Shown: positions 7,258 to 16,603, counted from the first letter of the stretch. The stretch is 40,803 bases of DNA from Bifidobacterium myosotis (GCF_002259745.1 NZ_MWWW01000030.1:1-40803); one strand, 5' to 3'. The notes: generated by a model not told the origin, from the sequence alone. Numbers and translations: made by a program.

Positions 7258-8234
7258 TATTCGTTCCTCTCCGCGTACTGGACGTCCCCAGCCACCGCTG
7301 CCTCAAGTCTAATCGAATTGCTCTTGCTCACTTGGGGGTAAATGCCGGCTTGTTTGAAGGAATCGTAAAGGCTTGCGAGTTTCTTCTCCCCCATGGCGTC
7401 CGCCAGATCGTTTTTGTTGCCAATCGCTTCGATGGTGTACGGACTTTGGATCGCGGTCATGCCGATGAGGATGTGTCCGCCGGCCTTGCGGATGGAAGTC
7501 TGCGCGCCGATCCGGTTGCCATTGATCGCGATGGCCTCGGCGCCGTTCTGGAACATCAGCGAAACGAGCTGCTGCAGATCGAGATCGGTGACCACGCGGA
7601 TGTTGCTGGACGTGCCGACGCGGGAGGACGAGGTCTGATCCGACTGACTTGCGGCGATCGGGTCGGCCAAGGTCATGGTGATCCCCTGCCCCTCGACGGC
7701 GACCGTGCCGTTGAGCATCTCATCCTGCAGCAGGGCCTCGCTTTTGACGGTGCCGGAGATCTTCTTGGATTGCGCGTCCACCTGAGTGCGCAGCGAGTTC
7801 ACGTCCTTGGTGAGACCGTCGATCTGGCTGTTGCGGTCCTCGAGCTGGCCGGCGAGGGTCTGCCGCACCTGCTTGCGCGGGTCGGATTGAAGCTGCTGGA
7901 CGAACAGGCTCCCCGCAAAGCCGACTCCCACGCAGATGAGGAAGACGATGATGCGGGTCGCCCAGACGGATAGTGCGGAACGGTGCTCGTGGACCAGTCG
8001 GGAGTCGGAGAACATCGGGTCCATCGGCCGGTTGACCAAATCGTCGATGAGCCGCAGCGAATCGTCGTTGGTTTTGCGACGGCGGCGGGTGCGGATGGCG
8101 CCCGCGTCGTCGGGCGACAATGCGTGATGGGAATCGATGCCGCGTACGGATGCCGAGAAGATCGCACGGCGTCGGACCGGCTCGTTCTCCTTGGGCACGG
8201 GGAACGAGACCGGTGCCGTGAGGTCAGGAGCCAT
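7257..8234 (-). CDS. DUF881 family membrane-anchored protein (first copy)
   Basis: The protein has 325 residues, longer than its partner because of a cytoplasmic N terminus of about 93 residues with a basic RTRRRRK stretch at 48-54. A single TM spans about 94-113, a coiled coil about 117-160 (ending in VNSLRTQVDAQSKKI), and a DUF881 domain the rest. In the domain SLMFQNGAEAIAINGNRI matches the corresponding block of the second copy. The gene overlaps the end of pgsA by 11 nt and the start of sbp by 1 nt, so pgsA, both DUF881 genes and sbp look co-translated. The long first-copy N terminus could bind a cytoplasmic partner; that is inference. Confidence 0.87.
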   Translation of the reverse strand: MAPDLTAPVSFPVPKENEPVRRRAIFSASVRGIDSHHALSPDDAGAIRTRRRRKTNDDSLRLIDDLVNRPMDPMFSDSRLVHEHRSALSVWATRIIVFLICVGVGFAGSLFVQQLQSDPRKQVRQTLAGQLEDRNSQIDGLTKDVNSLRTQVDAQSKKISGTVKSEALLQDEMLNGTVAVEGQGITMTLADPIAASQSDQTSSSRVGTSSNIRVVTDLDLQQLVSLMFQNGAEAIAINGNRIGAQTSIRKAGGHILIGMTAIQSPYTIEAIGNKNDLADAMGEKKLASLYDSFKQAGIYPQVSKSNSIRLEAAVAGDVQYAERNE

Positions 8235-8850
8235 ACCGCTCCCCCAGCTCCTTGCGCAGCAACGTCACGCCCTGCCTGGTGTAGATGTATCCGGCGAGCC
8301 AGTACATGGCCAGTCCCCAAATGCCCGCGGCAAGGGCTGCAAGATAGAGCAGATGGAAGAACGTGGAGGTGCCCAGATCGGCGAAGATCAGTCCGACGAT
8401 GGACATCATGAGCAGTGCGGTGCCCGCCTTGCCCACGAAATGCACCGGCAAAGGACCGTAGTCGTACTGCGCGAGCCAGATGACCTGGATGGCCATCCAC
8501 AGGTCGCGCAGACCGACGATGATCAGCATCCACCAAGGGATGATGCCGGCTATGCCCAACGCCAGAATGGAGCAGAAGATGAGCAGTCGATCGGCGATGG
8601 GATCGAGAATCTGCCCGATCTTGCTCACCTGATTGAAACGGCGAGCAATGATGCCGTCAAGACCATCGGAAGCTGAGGATACGGCAATCAGCGCCAGTGC
8701 GGCGATCATCTCGTGCCGTGACACCAGAACGGTGATGAACGGAATCGAGATGATGCGCAACGCACTGATGATGTTGGGCACGGTGAAGTAGATGTCCCGC
8801 GCCTCCGGGCTGTATCTGCTGGTGTTGGCTTTCTGGCTGGTCATGTCCAC
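8224..8850 (-). CDS. pgsA: CDP-diacylglycerol-glycerol-3-phosphate 3-phosphatidyltransferase
   Basis: The enzyme transfers phosphatidyl from CDP-diacylglycerol to glycerol-3-phosphate, the committed step to phosphatidylglycerol and cardiolipin. The 208-residue protein has the complete CDP-alcohol phosphotransferase signature D62-xx-D65-G66-xx-A69-R70-(8)-G79-xxx-D83-xxx-D87 and about six membrane segments. In Actinobacteria the gene at this place (pgsA2 in Mycobacterium) is annotated as a related CDP-alcohol phosphotransferase, so the exact acceptor is less certain than the family. The first in-frame start is GTG at 8850, with ATG six bases later; neither has a strong Shine-Dalgarno sequence. 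hisG ends 17 nt upstream, so translation may be coupled. Confidence 0.87.
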   Translation of the reverse strand: MDMTSQKANTSRYSPEARDIYFTVPNIISALRIISIPFITVLVSRHEMIAALALIAVSSASDGLDGIIARRFNQVSKIGQILDPIADRLLIFCSILALGIAGIIPWWMLIIVGLRDLWMAIQVIWLAQYDYGPLPVHFVGKAGTALLMMSIVGLIFADLGTSTFFHLLYLAALAAGIWGLAMYWLAGYIYTRQGVTLLRKELGERYGS

Positions 8851-8867
8851 CTAAAACAATTGAATGA

Positions 8868-9719
8868 TCAGATGCGCGACGCCTGCAATGCGGTCACGAT
8901 GATGCCACGTGCGCCGACCTCGTACAGGTCGTCCATCAGCTGGTTCACCTTGGCCTTGGGCACCATGACGCGTACGGCGTTCCACTGCTTGTCGTGCAGC
9001 GGGGAGATGGTCGGGCTCTCGAAACCGGGGGTCACGGCCACGGCGGCGGCCACCTTGCTGATCGGGATGTCGTAGTCCATGAGCACGTACTGGTGTGCGG
9101 TGAGCACGCCCTGAAGGCGGCGGGACAGCACCGCCAGACGCGGGTCGTTGGTATCAAGGCGCGGGGAGCGGATGAGGCAGGCTTCGGAGTGCATGAGCGG
9201 CTCGGCGAAGATGCGCAGGCCGGCGTTGCGCAACGTGGTACCGGTGGAGACCACGTCGGCGATGAGGTCGGCCACGCCGAGCTGCACGGAGGATTCCACG
9301 GCGCCGTCCAGGTGGATGGTCTCGGCCGTGATGCCGTGATCGGTCAGATAGTCCTGCACGAGCTTGTCGAAGGTGGTGGCCACGCGCTTGCCCTGGATGT
9401 CCTCAAGCTTGGAGATCGGCGACTCGTTCGGCGCGGCGAAGCGGAAGGTGGAGGCTCCGAAGCCGAGCGGAAGATGCTCGATGGCTTCGGTGCCGGAGTT
9501 CTTGAGCAGGTCCTCGCCGGTGATGCCGACGTCGATGGCGCCACGTCCCACGTACACGGCGATGTCCAGCGGGCGCAGATAGAACAGTTCGATGTCGTTG
9601 TCCGGGTCCTGGACGACGAGCTGGCGCGGATTGGTGCGCAGACGGTATCCCGCCTCGGCCAGCATGTTCCAAGCAGGCTCGGACAGCATGCCCTTGTTCG
9701 GAACGGCGATTCTCAGCAT
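8868..9719 (-). CDS. hisG: ATP phosphoribosyltransferase, long form
   Basis: HisG condenses ATP and PRPP, the first and feedback-controlled step of histidine synthesis. The 283-residue length matches the hexameric long form, with a C-terminal ACT-like regulatory domain from about residue 205 onward, so no HisZ partner is needed. Visible motifs are the N-terminal [10 protein letters not shown], the VGITGEDLL segment and the PRPP-binding loop [24 protein letters not shown] lies 5-6 nt before the ATG at 9719. It follows hisE by 218 bp; that gap contains a 15-bp perfect inverted repeat. Confidence 0.95.
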   Translation of the reverse strand: MLRIAVPNKGMLSEPAWNMLAEAGYRLRTNPRQLVVQDPDNDIELFYLRPLDIAVYVGRGAIDVGITGEDLLKNSGTEAIEHLPLGFGASTFRFAAPNESPISKLEDIQGKRVATTFDKLVQDYLTDHGITAETIHLDGAVESSVQLGVADLIADVVSTGTTLRNAGLRIFAEPLMHSEACLIRSPRLDTNDPRLAVLSRRLQGVLTAHQYVLMDYDIPISKVAAAVAVTPGFESPTISPLHDKQWNAVRVMVPKAKVNQLMDDLYEVGARGIIVTALQASRI

Positions 9720-9837
9720 AAATGCTCCTCTCCCTGATGGGAGTTACTGTGTGTACAGCTTCCTACGACTCAGATTTCCACGACGCAATCAATCGGTTGC
9801 GGCATTGAAGACGTTGCTCTCGGCTGTGGCCCGGCCA

Positions 9838-9888
9838 ATGCCTTGTGCGTGGCACGAAGCGCGGTGCACAGGACCACGCACAAGGCAT
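9838..9888. repeat. 15-bp perfect inverted repeat between hisE and hisG
   Basis: ATGCCTTGTGCGTGG (9838-9852) and CCACGCACAAGGCAT (9874-9888) are exact inverted copies around a 21-nt loop. No U tract follows on either strand, so it is not a classical terminator. As RNA on the minus strand it would separate hisE from hisG, and could lower read-through or stabilise a processed end. Confidence 0.6.
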
Positions 9889-9937
9889 CGGCAGGAATGG
9901 CCAATCGGATTGTGGCCGGTCAGATTCCGGCCCGCCG

Positions 9938-10201
9938 TCACAGATGTTTGTAGACGTCCTCGAGGGTCAGACCGTGCTTGATCATCATCACCTGAACGTG
10001 GTAGATGAGTTGGCTCATCTCCTCGGCGGTGCGGTCGGCGCCTTCGTACTCGGCGGCCATCCAGGTCTCGCCGGCCTCCTCGATGATCTTCTTGCCGATG
10101 AAGTGGGTGCCCTTGTCCAGCTCCTCGACGGTCAGGGAGCCCTCGGGGCGGGTCTCGGCCTTCTCGCTCAGCTCGGCGAACAGGGATTCAAACGTCTTCA
10201 T
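9938..10201 (-). CDS. hisE: Phosphoribosyl-ATP pyrophosphatase
   Basis: HisE hydrolyses phosphoribosyl-ATP to phosphoribosyl-AMP, the second step of histidine synthesis. The 87-residue stand-alone protein has the MazG-like helices and the metal-binding EEAGE at 41-45, with a second acidic block [12 protein letters not shown] at 57-68, as in mycobacterial HisE. The partner HisI is a separate gene at 38025-38420 rather than a fusion. A weak AAAGGA lies 11 nt upstream of the ATG. It lies between rpe and hisG in the same direction. Confidence 0.93.
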   Translation of the reverse strand: MKTFESLFAELSEKAETRPEGSLTVEELDKGTHFIGKKIIEEAGETWMAAEYEGADRTAEEMSQLIYHVQVMMIKHGLTLEDVYKHL

Positions 10202-10282
10202 AATGTTGTGTTTCCTTTATTGATACGGTTGCGTCGATTGCGTCGGGCGCGGATGCATGGATGCCGCCGCGCCGGTCGACAA

Positions 10283-10951
10283 TCAGTCCTTGTAGGCGGC
10301 CTCGGCCTTGGTGCGGATATCATCGATGGCCTGGGCGGGGCTTTCGGCACCGTACACGGCGGAACCGGCCACCAGCACGTCGGCACCGGCCTCGGCCACG
10401 ATGTGCGCGGTCTTGGGGCTCACGCCGCCATCCACCTGGATGCGGGTCTTGAGGCCGCGGCGGGTGATCTCGTCGCGCAGGCGACGCACCTTGGCCATCT
10501 GGTTGTCGAGGAACTTCTGGCCACCGAAACCGGGCTCAACGGTCATGATGAGAATCATGTCGAACTCGTCGAGGATGTCGAAGATCGGTTCGACCGGTTC
10601 GGCCGGGCGGACGGCGAAGCAGGCCTTGCAGCCCATGTCGCGCAGCTGGCGGGCCAGACGCACGGGGGCGTGCGTGGCGCCCATGTGGAAGGACACGGAG
10701 GCGGCGCCGAGCTTGGCGTACTCCGGGGCCCAACGGTCCGGGTCCTCGATCATGAGGTGCACGTCCACCGGCAGGTCGGTGACCTCGCAGATGCGCTTGA
10801 CGATCGGCTCGCCCAGCGTGAGGTTCGGAACGAAATGATGGTCCATCACGTCCACATGGACGAGGTCCGCGTTGGCGATGGCCTTGAGGTCTCGCTCGAG
10901 GTTGCAGAAATCGGCGGACAGAATGCTGGGTGCGATTGCGATCTTGCTCAT
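10283..10951 (-). CDS. rpe: Ribulose-phosphate 3-epimerase
   Basis: Rpe interconverts ribulose-5-phosphate and xylulose-5-phosphate in the pentose phosphate and bifid shunt pathways. The 222-residue TIM barrel has APSILSADF at 7-15, the metal ligands H32, D34, H65 and D174 (D34 and D174 also acid-base catalysts), [10 protein letters not shown] at 138-147, and the phosphate-binding DGGVSPKTA. Its product feeds the fructose-6-phosphate phosphoketolase pathway and PRPP for histidine and tryptophan. It lies 63 nt after lgt and 81 nt before hisE, all leftward. Confidence 0.95.
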   Translation of the reverse strand: MSKIAIAPSILSADFCNLERDLKAIANADLVHVDVMDHHFVPNLTLGEPIVKRICEVTDLPVDVHLMIEDPDRWAPEYAKLGAASVSFHMGATHAPVRLARQLRDMGCKACFAVRPAEPVEPIFDILDEFDMILIMTVEPGFGGQKFLDNQMAKVRRLRDEITRRGLKTRIQVDGGVSPKTAHIVAEAGADVLVAGSAVYGAESPAQAIDDIRTKAEAAYKD

Positions 10952-11014
10952 GGTTTCCTACCTTATCTTTCAAATGGGACTTGCCCCGGTATTTCGCGGG
11001 GCGTCGGGTCGCCG

Positions 11015-11947
11015 TTAACGCTTCTTTTGCTTGTTCTTCTCCTCTTCGACGCTTTGGCGCTCGAGCTCGTCGGCGGTGACCGCCTGGAGTTTGCGAGCCT
11101 GCTCCTGCGCGTCGGTGCCGTGCTGGTAGAGCACGACGAAGAGGATGCAGCCGAGGACGAACACGATGATGGCGGTCCATACGTTGGTCCGCAGGCCCAG
11201 AATCACCGTGGAGTAGTTGATGCGCACGTTCTCGATCCATGTGCGGCCGAGGCCATACCACATCATGTACATGGCGAACTGCTGACCGGCCTTGAGCCGA
11301 TCGGCGAGTTTCCTGCCGAGATAGACGATGATCGCGGCACCGATGAGGTTCCAGATCATCTCATAGAGGAAGGTGGGATGGAACAGCGTGGTGGTGTAGT
11401 CCGGGCACTGCGAACCGCTGTAGCAGATCTCGGACTTGCCGATGGCGTCGGCGTCGTTGAGTTTCAGGCCCCACGGCAGGGTCGTGGGCCAGCCGTACAG
11501 CTCCTGGTTGAACCAGTTGCCGAGGCGGCCGATGGCCTGCGCGACCAGCAGGGCGGGCGCGATGGAGTCCGCGAAGATGGCGAACGGGTAGCGGCGGTGA
11601 CGGCACCAGAGGAACGCGGTCAGCGCGCCCACGGAGATGCCGCCGAAGATGGCCATGCCGCCCTCCCAGACCTTGAGGATGTTCACCGGATCGCCGGTGG
11701 GCGGGAAGTACATGCTTGGCGTGGTGATGCAGTGGTACAGGCGGGCGCCGACCAAAGCGCAGGGTACCGTGACCAGCGTGGTGTCGAGAATCTGGTCGAA
11801 GGTGCCGCCGTACCGCTTCCAGCGGGTGGTCAGGATCCACACGGCCACACAGATGCCGATGAGGATGCAGATCGCGTACATGTGGATGGTGAACGGACCG
11901 ATCTGGAATTTGGAGAAGGTCGGCGAAGGGATATAAGCCAGATTCAT
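11015..11947 (-). CDS. lgt: Prolipoprotein diacylglyceryl transferase
   Basis: Lgt moves a diacylglyceryl group from phosphatidylglycerol to the lipobox cysteine of prolipoproteins, on the membrane. The 310-residue form starts at ATG 11947 with MNLAYIPSPTFSKFQIGPF, the usual N terminus of the family; a longer frame to 11998 adds 17 unlikely residues. The signature GRLGNWFNQELYGWPT (about 140-155) is present, as is the WEGGMAIFGG loop. About seven TM segments are seen, and the C terminus is a charged tail rich in Glu, Gln and Lys. GAGG lies 4 nt before the chosen start. The gap to trpA is 170 bp. Confidence 0.95.
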   Translation of the reverse strand: MNLAYIPSPTFSKFQIGPFTIHMYAICILIGICVAVWILTTRWKRYGGTFDQILDTTLVTVPCALVGARLYHCITTPSMYFPPTGDPVNILKVWEGGMAIFGGISVGALTAFLWCRHRRYPFAIFADSIAPALLVAQAIGRLGNWFNQELYGWPTTLPWGLKLNDADAIGKSEICYSGSQCPDYTTTLFHPTFLYEMIWNLIGAAIIVYLGRKLADRLKAGQQFAMYMMWYGLGRTWIENVRINYSTVILGLRTNVWTAIIVFVLGCILFVVLYQHGTDAQEQARKLQAVTADELERQSVEEEKNKQKKR

Positions 11948-12117
11948 GCTGCCTCTACTTGCTGGACTTGCCGGGGTCACGCCTGCGCATGACCACATGG
12001 TGTTGCGTGCACTACCCTACCGTGCGGCACGCACCGCATCGTGCTCATGGCATGCATGGGACGGTGCGGTGCGGCCACGACACACGTATGCCGCAGCGTT
12101 GTGATACACGCGATGCA

Positions 12118-12987
12118 TCAACGGGCGTTGTGGATGCCCTCGGCCAGTTCCTCGCTCTTGGCGGCCAGCAACTTCAGGCCTTCGGCGGTGTCGCGCGCGG
12201 TCCTGTTGTCGTCCGCGAGCAGCGTGTGAACCAGCGCGGAGCCGACGATTACGCCGTCCGCGTAGGAGCCCACCTTGGCGCCCTGCTCGGCGGTGGACAC
12301 GCCGATGCCGACGCACACGTTTTCAGCGCCGGCCTTGCGGGTGCGCTCCACGAGCACCTCGGGAGAGGCGTCGAGATGCGCGCGTTCACCGGTGACGCCC
12401 ATGCGGGCGGCCGCGTACACGAAGCCGCGGGCGTTCTTCGCCACGGTCTCGAGACGTTCGTCGGCCGAATCCGGGGAGACCAGGAAGATGCGGTCGAGGC
12501 CATGGCGGTCGGAGGCCTCAATCCACTCGCCCGCCTCGTCCGGGATGAGGTCCGGGGTGATGAGGCCCGCGCCGCCGGCGTTCTCGAAGTCGGTGGCGAA
12601 ACGCTCCACGCCGTAGTGGTAGATGAGGTTCCAGTAGCTCATGACGAGCGGCACGCCGCCGGCGTTGGCCACCGTCTCGACGGCCTCGAACACGCGCTTG
12701 ATGGTCTCGCCGTTCTTCAGGGCGATGGAGGACGCGGCCTGGATGACCGGGCCGTCCATGACCGGGTCGGAGTAGGGCAGGCCGATCTCGACGGCGTCGA
12801 CACCGTGCTCGACCATCGTCTTGAGCGCTTCGAGCGAGACGTCCGGGTTCGGGAAGCCGTAGGGCAGGTAGCCGATGAAGGCGGGCTTGTTGGCGGCCTT
12901 GAACTTGGCGAACATCGCCTCGGTCTGGCTGGGCTCGTGGCTGATGCCCAGCGGCTGGCCGGAGGGCGTGGTTGCAGTGTTGGTCAT
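12118..12987 (-). CDS. trpA: Tryptophan synthase alpha subunit
   Basis: TrpA cleaves indole-3-glycerol phosphate to indole and glyceraldehyde-3-phosphate and passes indole to TrpB through the tunnel of the alpha2-beta2 complex. The 289-residue TIM barrel carries the catalytic pair E67 and D78 in EIGLPYSDPVMDG, equivalent to E49 and D60 in Escherichia coli, and the loop around RMGVTGERA. It has an N-terminal extension of about 20 residues. It lies 125 nt after trpCB, whose TrpB half is its partner. Confidence 0.95.
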   Translation of the reverse strand: MTNTATTPSGQPLGISHEPSQTEAMFAKFKAANKPAFIGYLPYGFPNPDVSLEALKTMVEHGVDAVEIGLPYSDPVMDGPVIQAASSIALKNGETIKRVFEAVETVANAGGVPLVMSYWNLIYHYGVERFATDFENAGGAGLITPDLIPDEAGEWIEASDRHGLDRIFLVSPDSADERLETVAKNARGFVYAAARMGVTGERAHLDASPEVLVERTRKAGAENVCVGIGVSTAEQGAKVGSYADGVIVGSALVHTLLADDNRTARDTAEGLKLLAAKSEELAEGIHNAR

Positions 12988-13019
12988 AGTAAAGCTTTTC
13001 CTTTTTCGTTGTTGCTTCT

Positions 13020-13082
13020 CTCAGTCGTCATCTCACTGGCTCCCCGCTGGAGGGGAGCTGTCACGAAGTGACTGAGGGGAGG
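13020..13082. repeat. Short GC-rich palindromic intergenic repeat
   Basis: CTCCCCGCTGGAGGGGAG and CACGAAGTGACTGAGGGGAG lie together between trpCB and trpA. Inverted CTCCCC/GGGGAG and CACTTCGTG-like arms make two small hairpins. It resembles the GGGGAACCGGCCCGCGAAGCG-containing repeat found at 39600-39640, in composition rather than in exact sequence. On the minus strand it would lie in the trpCB-trpA spacer RNA. Confidence 0.45.
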
Positions 13083-13112
13083 TTCTACAAGAGATTGTGC
13101 TTATTCCGCGCC

Positions 13113-15200
13113 TCAGGCCACGGTGTTGCCGTGCGCGCCGGTCACTTCAAGGGCCTTGGCCTGGTCATCGGTCAGGTAGCCGAACCACTTGCCGGCGGTG
13201 GCCATATCCTTGTCGCCGCGGCCGGAGATGTTGATGATCATCACGGCCTTGTCGTAGCCCTTGGCCTTGAGATCGGCGGCGGCCTTGTATGCGCCGGCCA
13301 CGGCGTGCGAGCTCTCGATGGCGGGGATGATGCCTTCGGTCTGGCTCAGGTCGCGGAAGGCGTTCATGGCCTCCTCGTCGGTGGCCCAGCTGTAGTTCAC
13401 GCGGCCGATGTCCTTGAGCCAGGCGTGCTCGGGACCCACGGAGGCGTAATCGAGGCCGGCGGAGATGGAATACGTGTCGAGCGTCTGGCCCTCGTCGGTC
13501 TCCAGCAGGTAGCTCTTGGCACCCTGGAACATGCCGAGCTGGCCGGTGCCGGGCGCGAAGCGGATGGCGTGCTTGCCGGACTCGGGGCCGTTGCCGCCGG
13601 CCTCATAACCGTAGAGGTTCACGCGCTCATCGTCGAGGAAGGCGTTCATCACGCCGATGGCGTTGGAACCGCCGCCCACGCAGGCGCACACCGCGTCCGG
13701 ATGGTCGATGCCGTACCAGTCCTGAAGCTGCTGCTTGGCTTCCTCGCCGATGATTTTCTGGAAGTCGCGCACCATGGCCGGGAACGGATGCGGGCCCGCG
13801 ACCGTGCCGAGCAGGTAGTGGGTGTCCTTGACGTTGGTGACCCAGTCGCGCAGGGCCTCGTTGATGGCATCCTTCAAGATGCGGTCGCCGAGCGTGACCT
13901 CGACCACCTCGGCGCCGAGCATGCGCATACGGGCCACATTGAGGGCCTGACGGCGGGCGTCGATCTGGCCCATGTAGATGCGGCACTTGAGGCCCATCAT
14001 CGCGCACACGGTGGCGGTGGCCACGCCGTGCTGGCCGGCACCGGTCTCAGCGATCACGCGGGTCTTGCCCATGCGCTTGACGAGCAGGGCCTGGCCGAGC
14101 GCGTTGTTGATCTTGTGCGCACCGGTGTGGTTCAGATCCTCGCGCTTAAGGAAGATGCGGGCGTCCAGTCCGGTCTTGTCCTTGATGAGCTGGGCGAAGC
14201 GCGGCGCTTCGGTCAGCGGGCTCGGACGTCCCACATAACGCTGCTGCAGGGTCATGAACTCCTTGTGGAATTCGGGGTCGGCCTTGGCCTCGTTGTAGAC
14301 GCGCTCGAGCTCATCCAGCGCGGTGATGAGGGCCTCGGGCACGTAGCGGCCGCCGAACTGTCCCCAGTACGGTCCCTGATGCTCGCTCAACGGGGTGGAT
14401 TCGGATGCTTTCACTTGTGCTCCTGCCTTTACTAGTCGTTCCACTGCAAGTTCATGATTGTCGGCCGTGGCTACGCCCTCGCCCACCAGCACGGCGTCCG
14501 CGCCGGCCCGGCCGTAGTCCTCGACCTCGACAGCACCGAATACGCCGGACTCCGCCACCTTGATGACGTCGTCGGGCAGATCGGCGGCCAGTTCGTTGTA
14601 TTTGTTCACGTCCACGCGCAGGTTCTTGAGGTTGCGCGCGTTGATGCCGATCACCTTGGCGCCGGCCTTACGGGCGCGTTCGATCTCCTCGCGGGTGTGC
14701 GTCTCCACGAGCACGGTCATCTTCAGTTCGTGTGCGAGGTCGAGCAGGTGCTTGAGCTTGTCGTCATCCAGCGCGGCGACGATGAGCAGCACCAGATCGG
14801 CGCCGTGGGCGCGGGCCTCGTAGATTTGGTAGTCGGTGACGATGAAGTCCTTGCGCAGCAGCGGGATGTGCACGGCGGCGCGGACCTTGTCGAAATCGTC
14901 GAGGCTGCCAAGGAACCTGCGACCTTCGGTGAGCACGGAGATCGCGCTTGCGCCACCCTGCTCGTATTCGCGGGCCAGCGCGGCCGGGTCGGGGATGTCG
15001 CTCAGGTGGCCCTTGGACGGGGATGCGCGCTTGATTTCGGCGATCACCGGGATACCGTCAGCGCGCTTGAGCCATCGCATCGCGTCGATCGGGGCCGGGG
15101 CCGCCAGCGCGGCCTGCTTCACTTCCTCCAGCGACACGGTACGCTCGCGGGTTTGCTGGTCCTCCAGCGCGCCCGCCACCAGTTCGTCCAAAACCGACAT
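13113..15200 (-). CDS. trpCB: TrpC-TrpB fusion: indole-3-glycerol phosphate synthase / tryptophan synthase beta
   Basis: This is a single 695-residue frame. Residues 1 to about 260 are indole-3-glycerol phosphate synthase, with E55 and K57 in [13 protein letters not shown]117 in LLRKDF, E166 in VLVETH, N187 and E217. From about 275 to 695 is the PLP enzyme tryptophan synthase beta, with PLP lysine K363 in [12 protein letters not shown], the catalytic Glu in AETGAGQHG, and the phosphate-binding GGGSNAIG loop. The join (about 260-275, [12 protein letters not shown]) is a short linker. The fusion couples two non-consecutive enzymes of the pathway, because TrpA acts between them. GGGAG lies 4 nt before the ATG. 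No trpF is seen; in Actinobacteria bifunctional PriA often supplies that step. Confidence 0.95.
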   Translation of the reverse strand: MSVLDELVAGALEDQQTRERTVSLEEVKQAALAAPAPIDAMRWLKRADGIPVIAEIKRASPSKGHLSDIPDPAALAREYEQGGASAISVLTEGRRFLGSLDDFDKVRAAVHIPLLRKDFIVTDYQIYEARAHGADLVLLIVAALDDDKLKHLLDLAHELKMTVLVETHTREEIERARKAGAKVIGINARNLKNLRVDVNKYNELAADLPDDVIKVAESGVFGAVEVEDYGRAGADAVLVGEGVATADNHELAVERLVKAGAQVKASESTPLSEHQGPYWGQFGGRYVPEALITALDELERVYNEAKADPEFHKEFMTLQQRYVGRPSPLTEAPRFAQLIKDKTGLDARIFLKREDLNHTGAHKINNALGQALLVKRMGKTRVIAETGAGQHGVATATVCAMMGLKCRIYMGQIDARRQALNVARMRMLGAEVVEVTLGDRILKDAINEALRDWVTNVKDTHYLLGTVAGPHPFPAMVRDFQKIIGEEAKQQLQDWYGIDHPDAVCACVGGGSNAIGVMNAFLDDERVNLYGYEAGGNGPESGKHAIRFAPGTGQLGMFQGAKSYLLETDEGQTLDTYSISAGLDYASVGPEHAWLKDIGRVNYSWATDEEAMNAFRDLSQTEGIIPAIESSHAVAGAYKAAADLKAKGYDKAVMIINISGRGDKDMATAGKWFGYLTDDQAKALEVTGAHGNTVA

Positions 15201-15474
15201 GATTCTCCCTTTGTTGGTGGTCGATCATGCGACACTCTAGGTCACCCTCTGGCCGATGGGCCTTGTGCGTCCTATATTTTGGGCGCTTCGGTCCATATCG
15301 ATGACGGCGAATGTCCATTCCATCGGCCTTCCCTCCTCCATTCCGGTTTTCACTGCCCGGCGAGGGCCGGGCCGCGATGCATCGCTTCGTCTCCACGCTC
15401 GCCACACACTCGCTGCCGGCGCTCGACTGCGCAGGCCGGATCAAGCTCCGGACCACCAACGCCGAACACGACGG

Positions 15475-16407
15475 CTACGCCACCAGCGAGCGCAGCAGCG
15501 CGATCTCCTCGCGATGTGTGTCGGGCTTGACCTCCTTGGTTTCGAGGATCATCGGCAGACGCGCCATGTCGGGGTCGTTAACAAGCTGCGTGAAGAACGG
15601 GATACCGAGCTGCCCCTCGCCGATGTTGGCGTGGCGGTCCTTGTGCGAGCCGAGCCCGAACTGGGAGTCGTTCACATGGATGGCCTTGACCCTGTCGAGC
15701 CCGATGATGTCGTCCAGCCGGCGCTTGACGCCGTCGTAGTCGTTGACCAGATCGTAGCCGGCATCCAGCACATGACAGGTGTCGAACGTGACTCCGATAT
15801 GTTCCTTGTCCTCGACGCCGTCGATGATCGCGGCGAGTTCCTCGAAGCTTTGTCCGCACTCGGTGCCTTTGCCCGCCATCGTCTCCAGCAGCACCATGAC
15901 GCCGCTCGCCCGCTCGAGCACGCGGTTCAACCCCTTGCTGATCAGATGGCATCCCGTCTCGGCGCCTTGGCCCACATGCGCGCCGGGGTGGATGTTGATG
16001 TACGTCTCCTGTCCCGCCTCGCGAATCGGTGTCAGCAGTTCGATGTCCTCAGCCAGCGCCTCGATGGCGAACGCGCGCTTGGTCTCCTCTTTGCTGGCGA
16101 GATTGTAGACGTAGGGCGCATGGACGACCAGCGGCCCGTAGTGCTCGGCCTTCAGCCGCGCGCCGAACTCCCCCGCCCCCGCCGGGTCCAATGCCTTCGA
16201 CCGCTTGCCGTACGGGGAGCGCGGGAAGAACGCGAACGCGGACCCGCCTTCCTCATGCGAGCGTTTGATCAGCGCGTCCCATCCGCCGGCCGTGGACAGG
16301 TGCGATCCGATGAGCAGGCCCGCATTCCCCGTCGTTGTCGTAGCAGCAGTGGCCGTTCCCGTTGTTTTCGTCGGTATCGCTGTCGTCGTCCCCGTTGTTT
16401 CCGTCAT
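15475..16407 (-). CDS. nfo: Endonuclease IV (AP endonuclease)
   Basis: Nfo cuts DNA 5' to abasic sites and removes blocked 3' ends in base excision repair. The 310-residue protein has all nine trinuclear-zinc ligands of the family: H96, H140, E175, D209, H212, H244, D257, H259 and E289, within HPGAH, LLETMAGKGTE, FDTCH, HVNDSQ and KDRHANIGEG. The first 28 residues are an unusual low-complexity tract, 15 of them Thr, before the barrel begins at GLLIGSHLS. There is no later Met before the barrel, so the tail is probably made unless a non-ATG start is used. It is divergent from the gene at 16604. Confidence 0.92.
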   Translation of the reverse strand: MTETTGTTTAIPTKTTGTATAATTTTGNAGLLIGSHLSTAGGWDALIKRSHEEGGSAFAFFPRSPYGKRSKALDPAGAGEFGARLKAEHYGPLVVHAPYVYNLASKEETKRAFAIEALAEDIELLTPIREAGQETYINIHPGAHVGQGAETGCHLISKGLNRVLERASGVMVLLETMAGKGTECGQSFEELAAIIDGVEDKEHIGVTFDTCHVLDAGYDLVNDYDGVKRRLDDIIGLDRVKAIHVNDSQFGLGSHKDRHANIGEGQLGIPFFTQLVNDPDMARLPMILETKEVKPDTHREEIALLRSLVA

Positions 16408-16603
16408 TTCCGATCCTCACTCCCCTGAAGTCTTCCCTGGATGGTCCGCCGGGTTCCGGCGGATCGTCCGTACTCCGTCTCCGTCCTCTTGCCAGGCCCG
16501 CAACCGGGACCGCGAACGGTCACCCTCCGCATTGTACGGCGTCGCCCGTCGGTGTGCGGCATCATCACATTCCGCTGACATTTGAACTGGAAGAATCGAA
16601 AGC

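Noticed and set aside
9845..11992. Open frame of 715 codons on the plus strand
   Set aside because: It is the antisense shadow of hisE, rpe and lgt, caused by high GC at third positions. It is rich in Gly, Ala, Val and His and has no domain, while the minus strand has complete known genes.
13068..14435. Open frame of 455 codons on the plus strand
   Set aside because: It is antisense to the TrpB half of trpCB and has shadow composition.
15201..15460. trp leader peptide and attenuator upstream of trpCB
   Set aside because: A short frame beginning MEEGRPMEWTF has only one Trp codon and is not followed by paired terminator and antiterminator stems.
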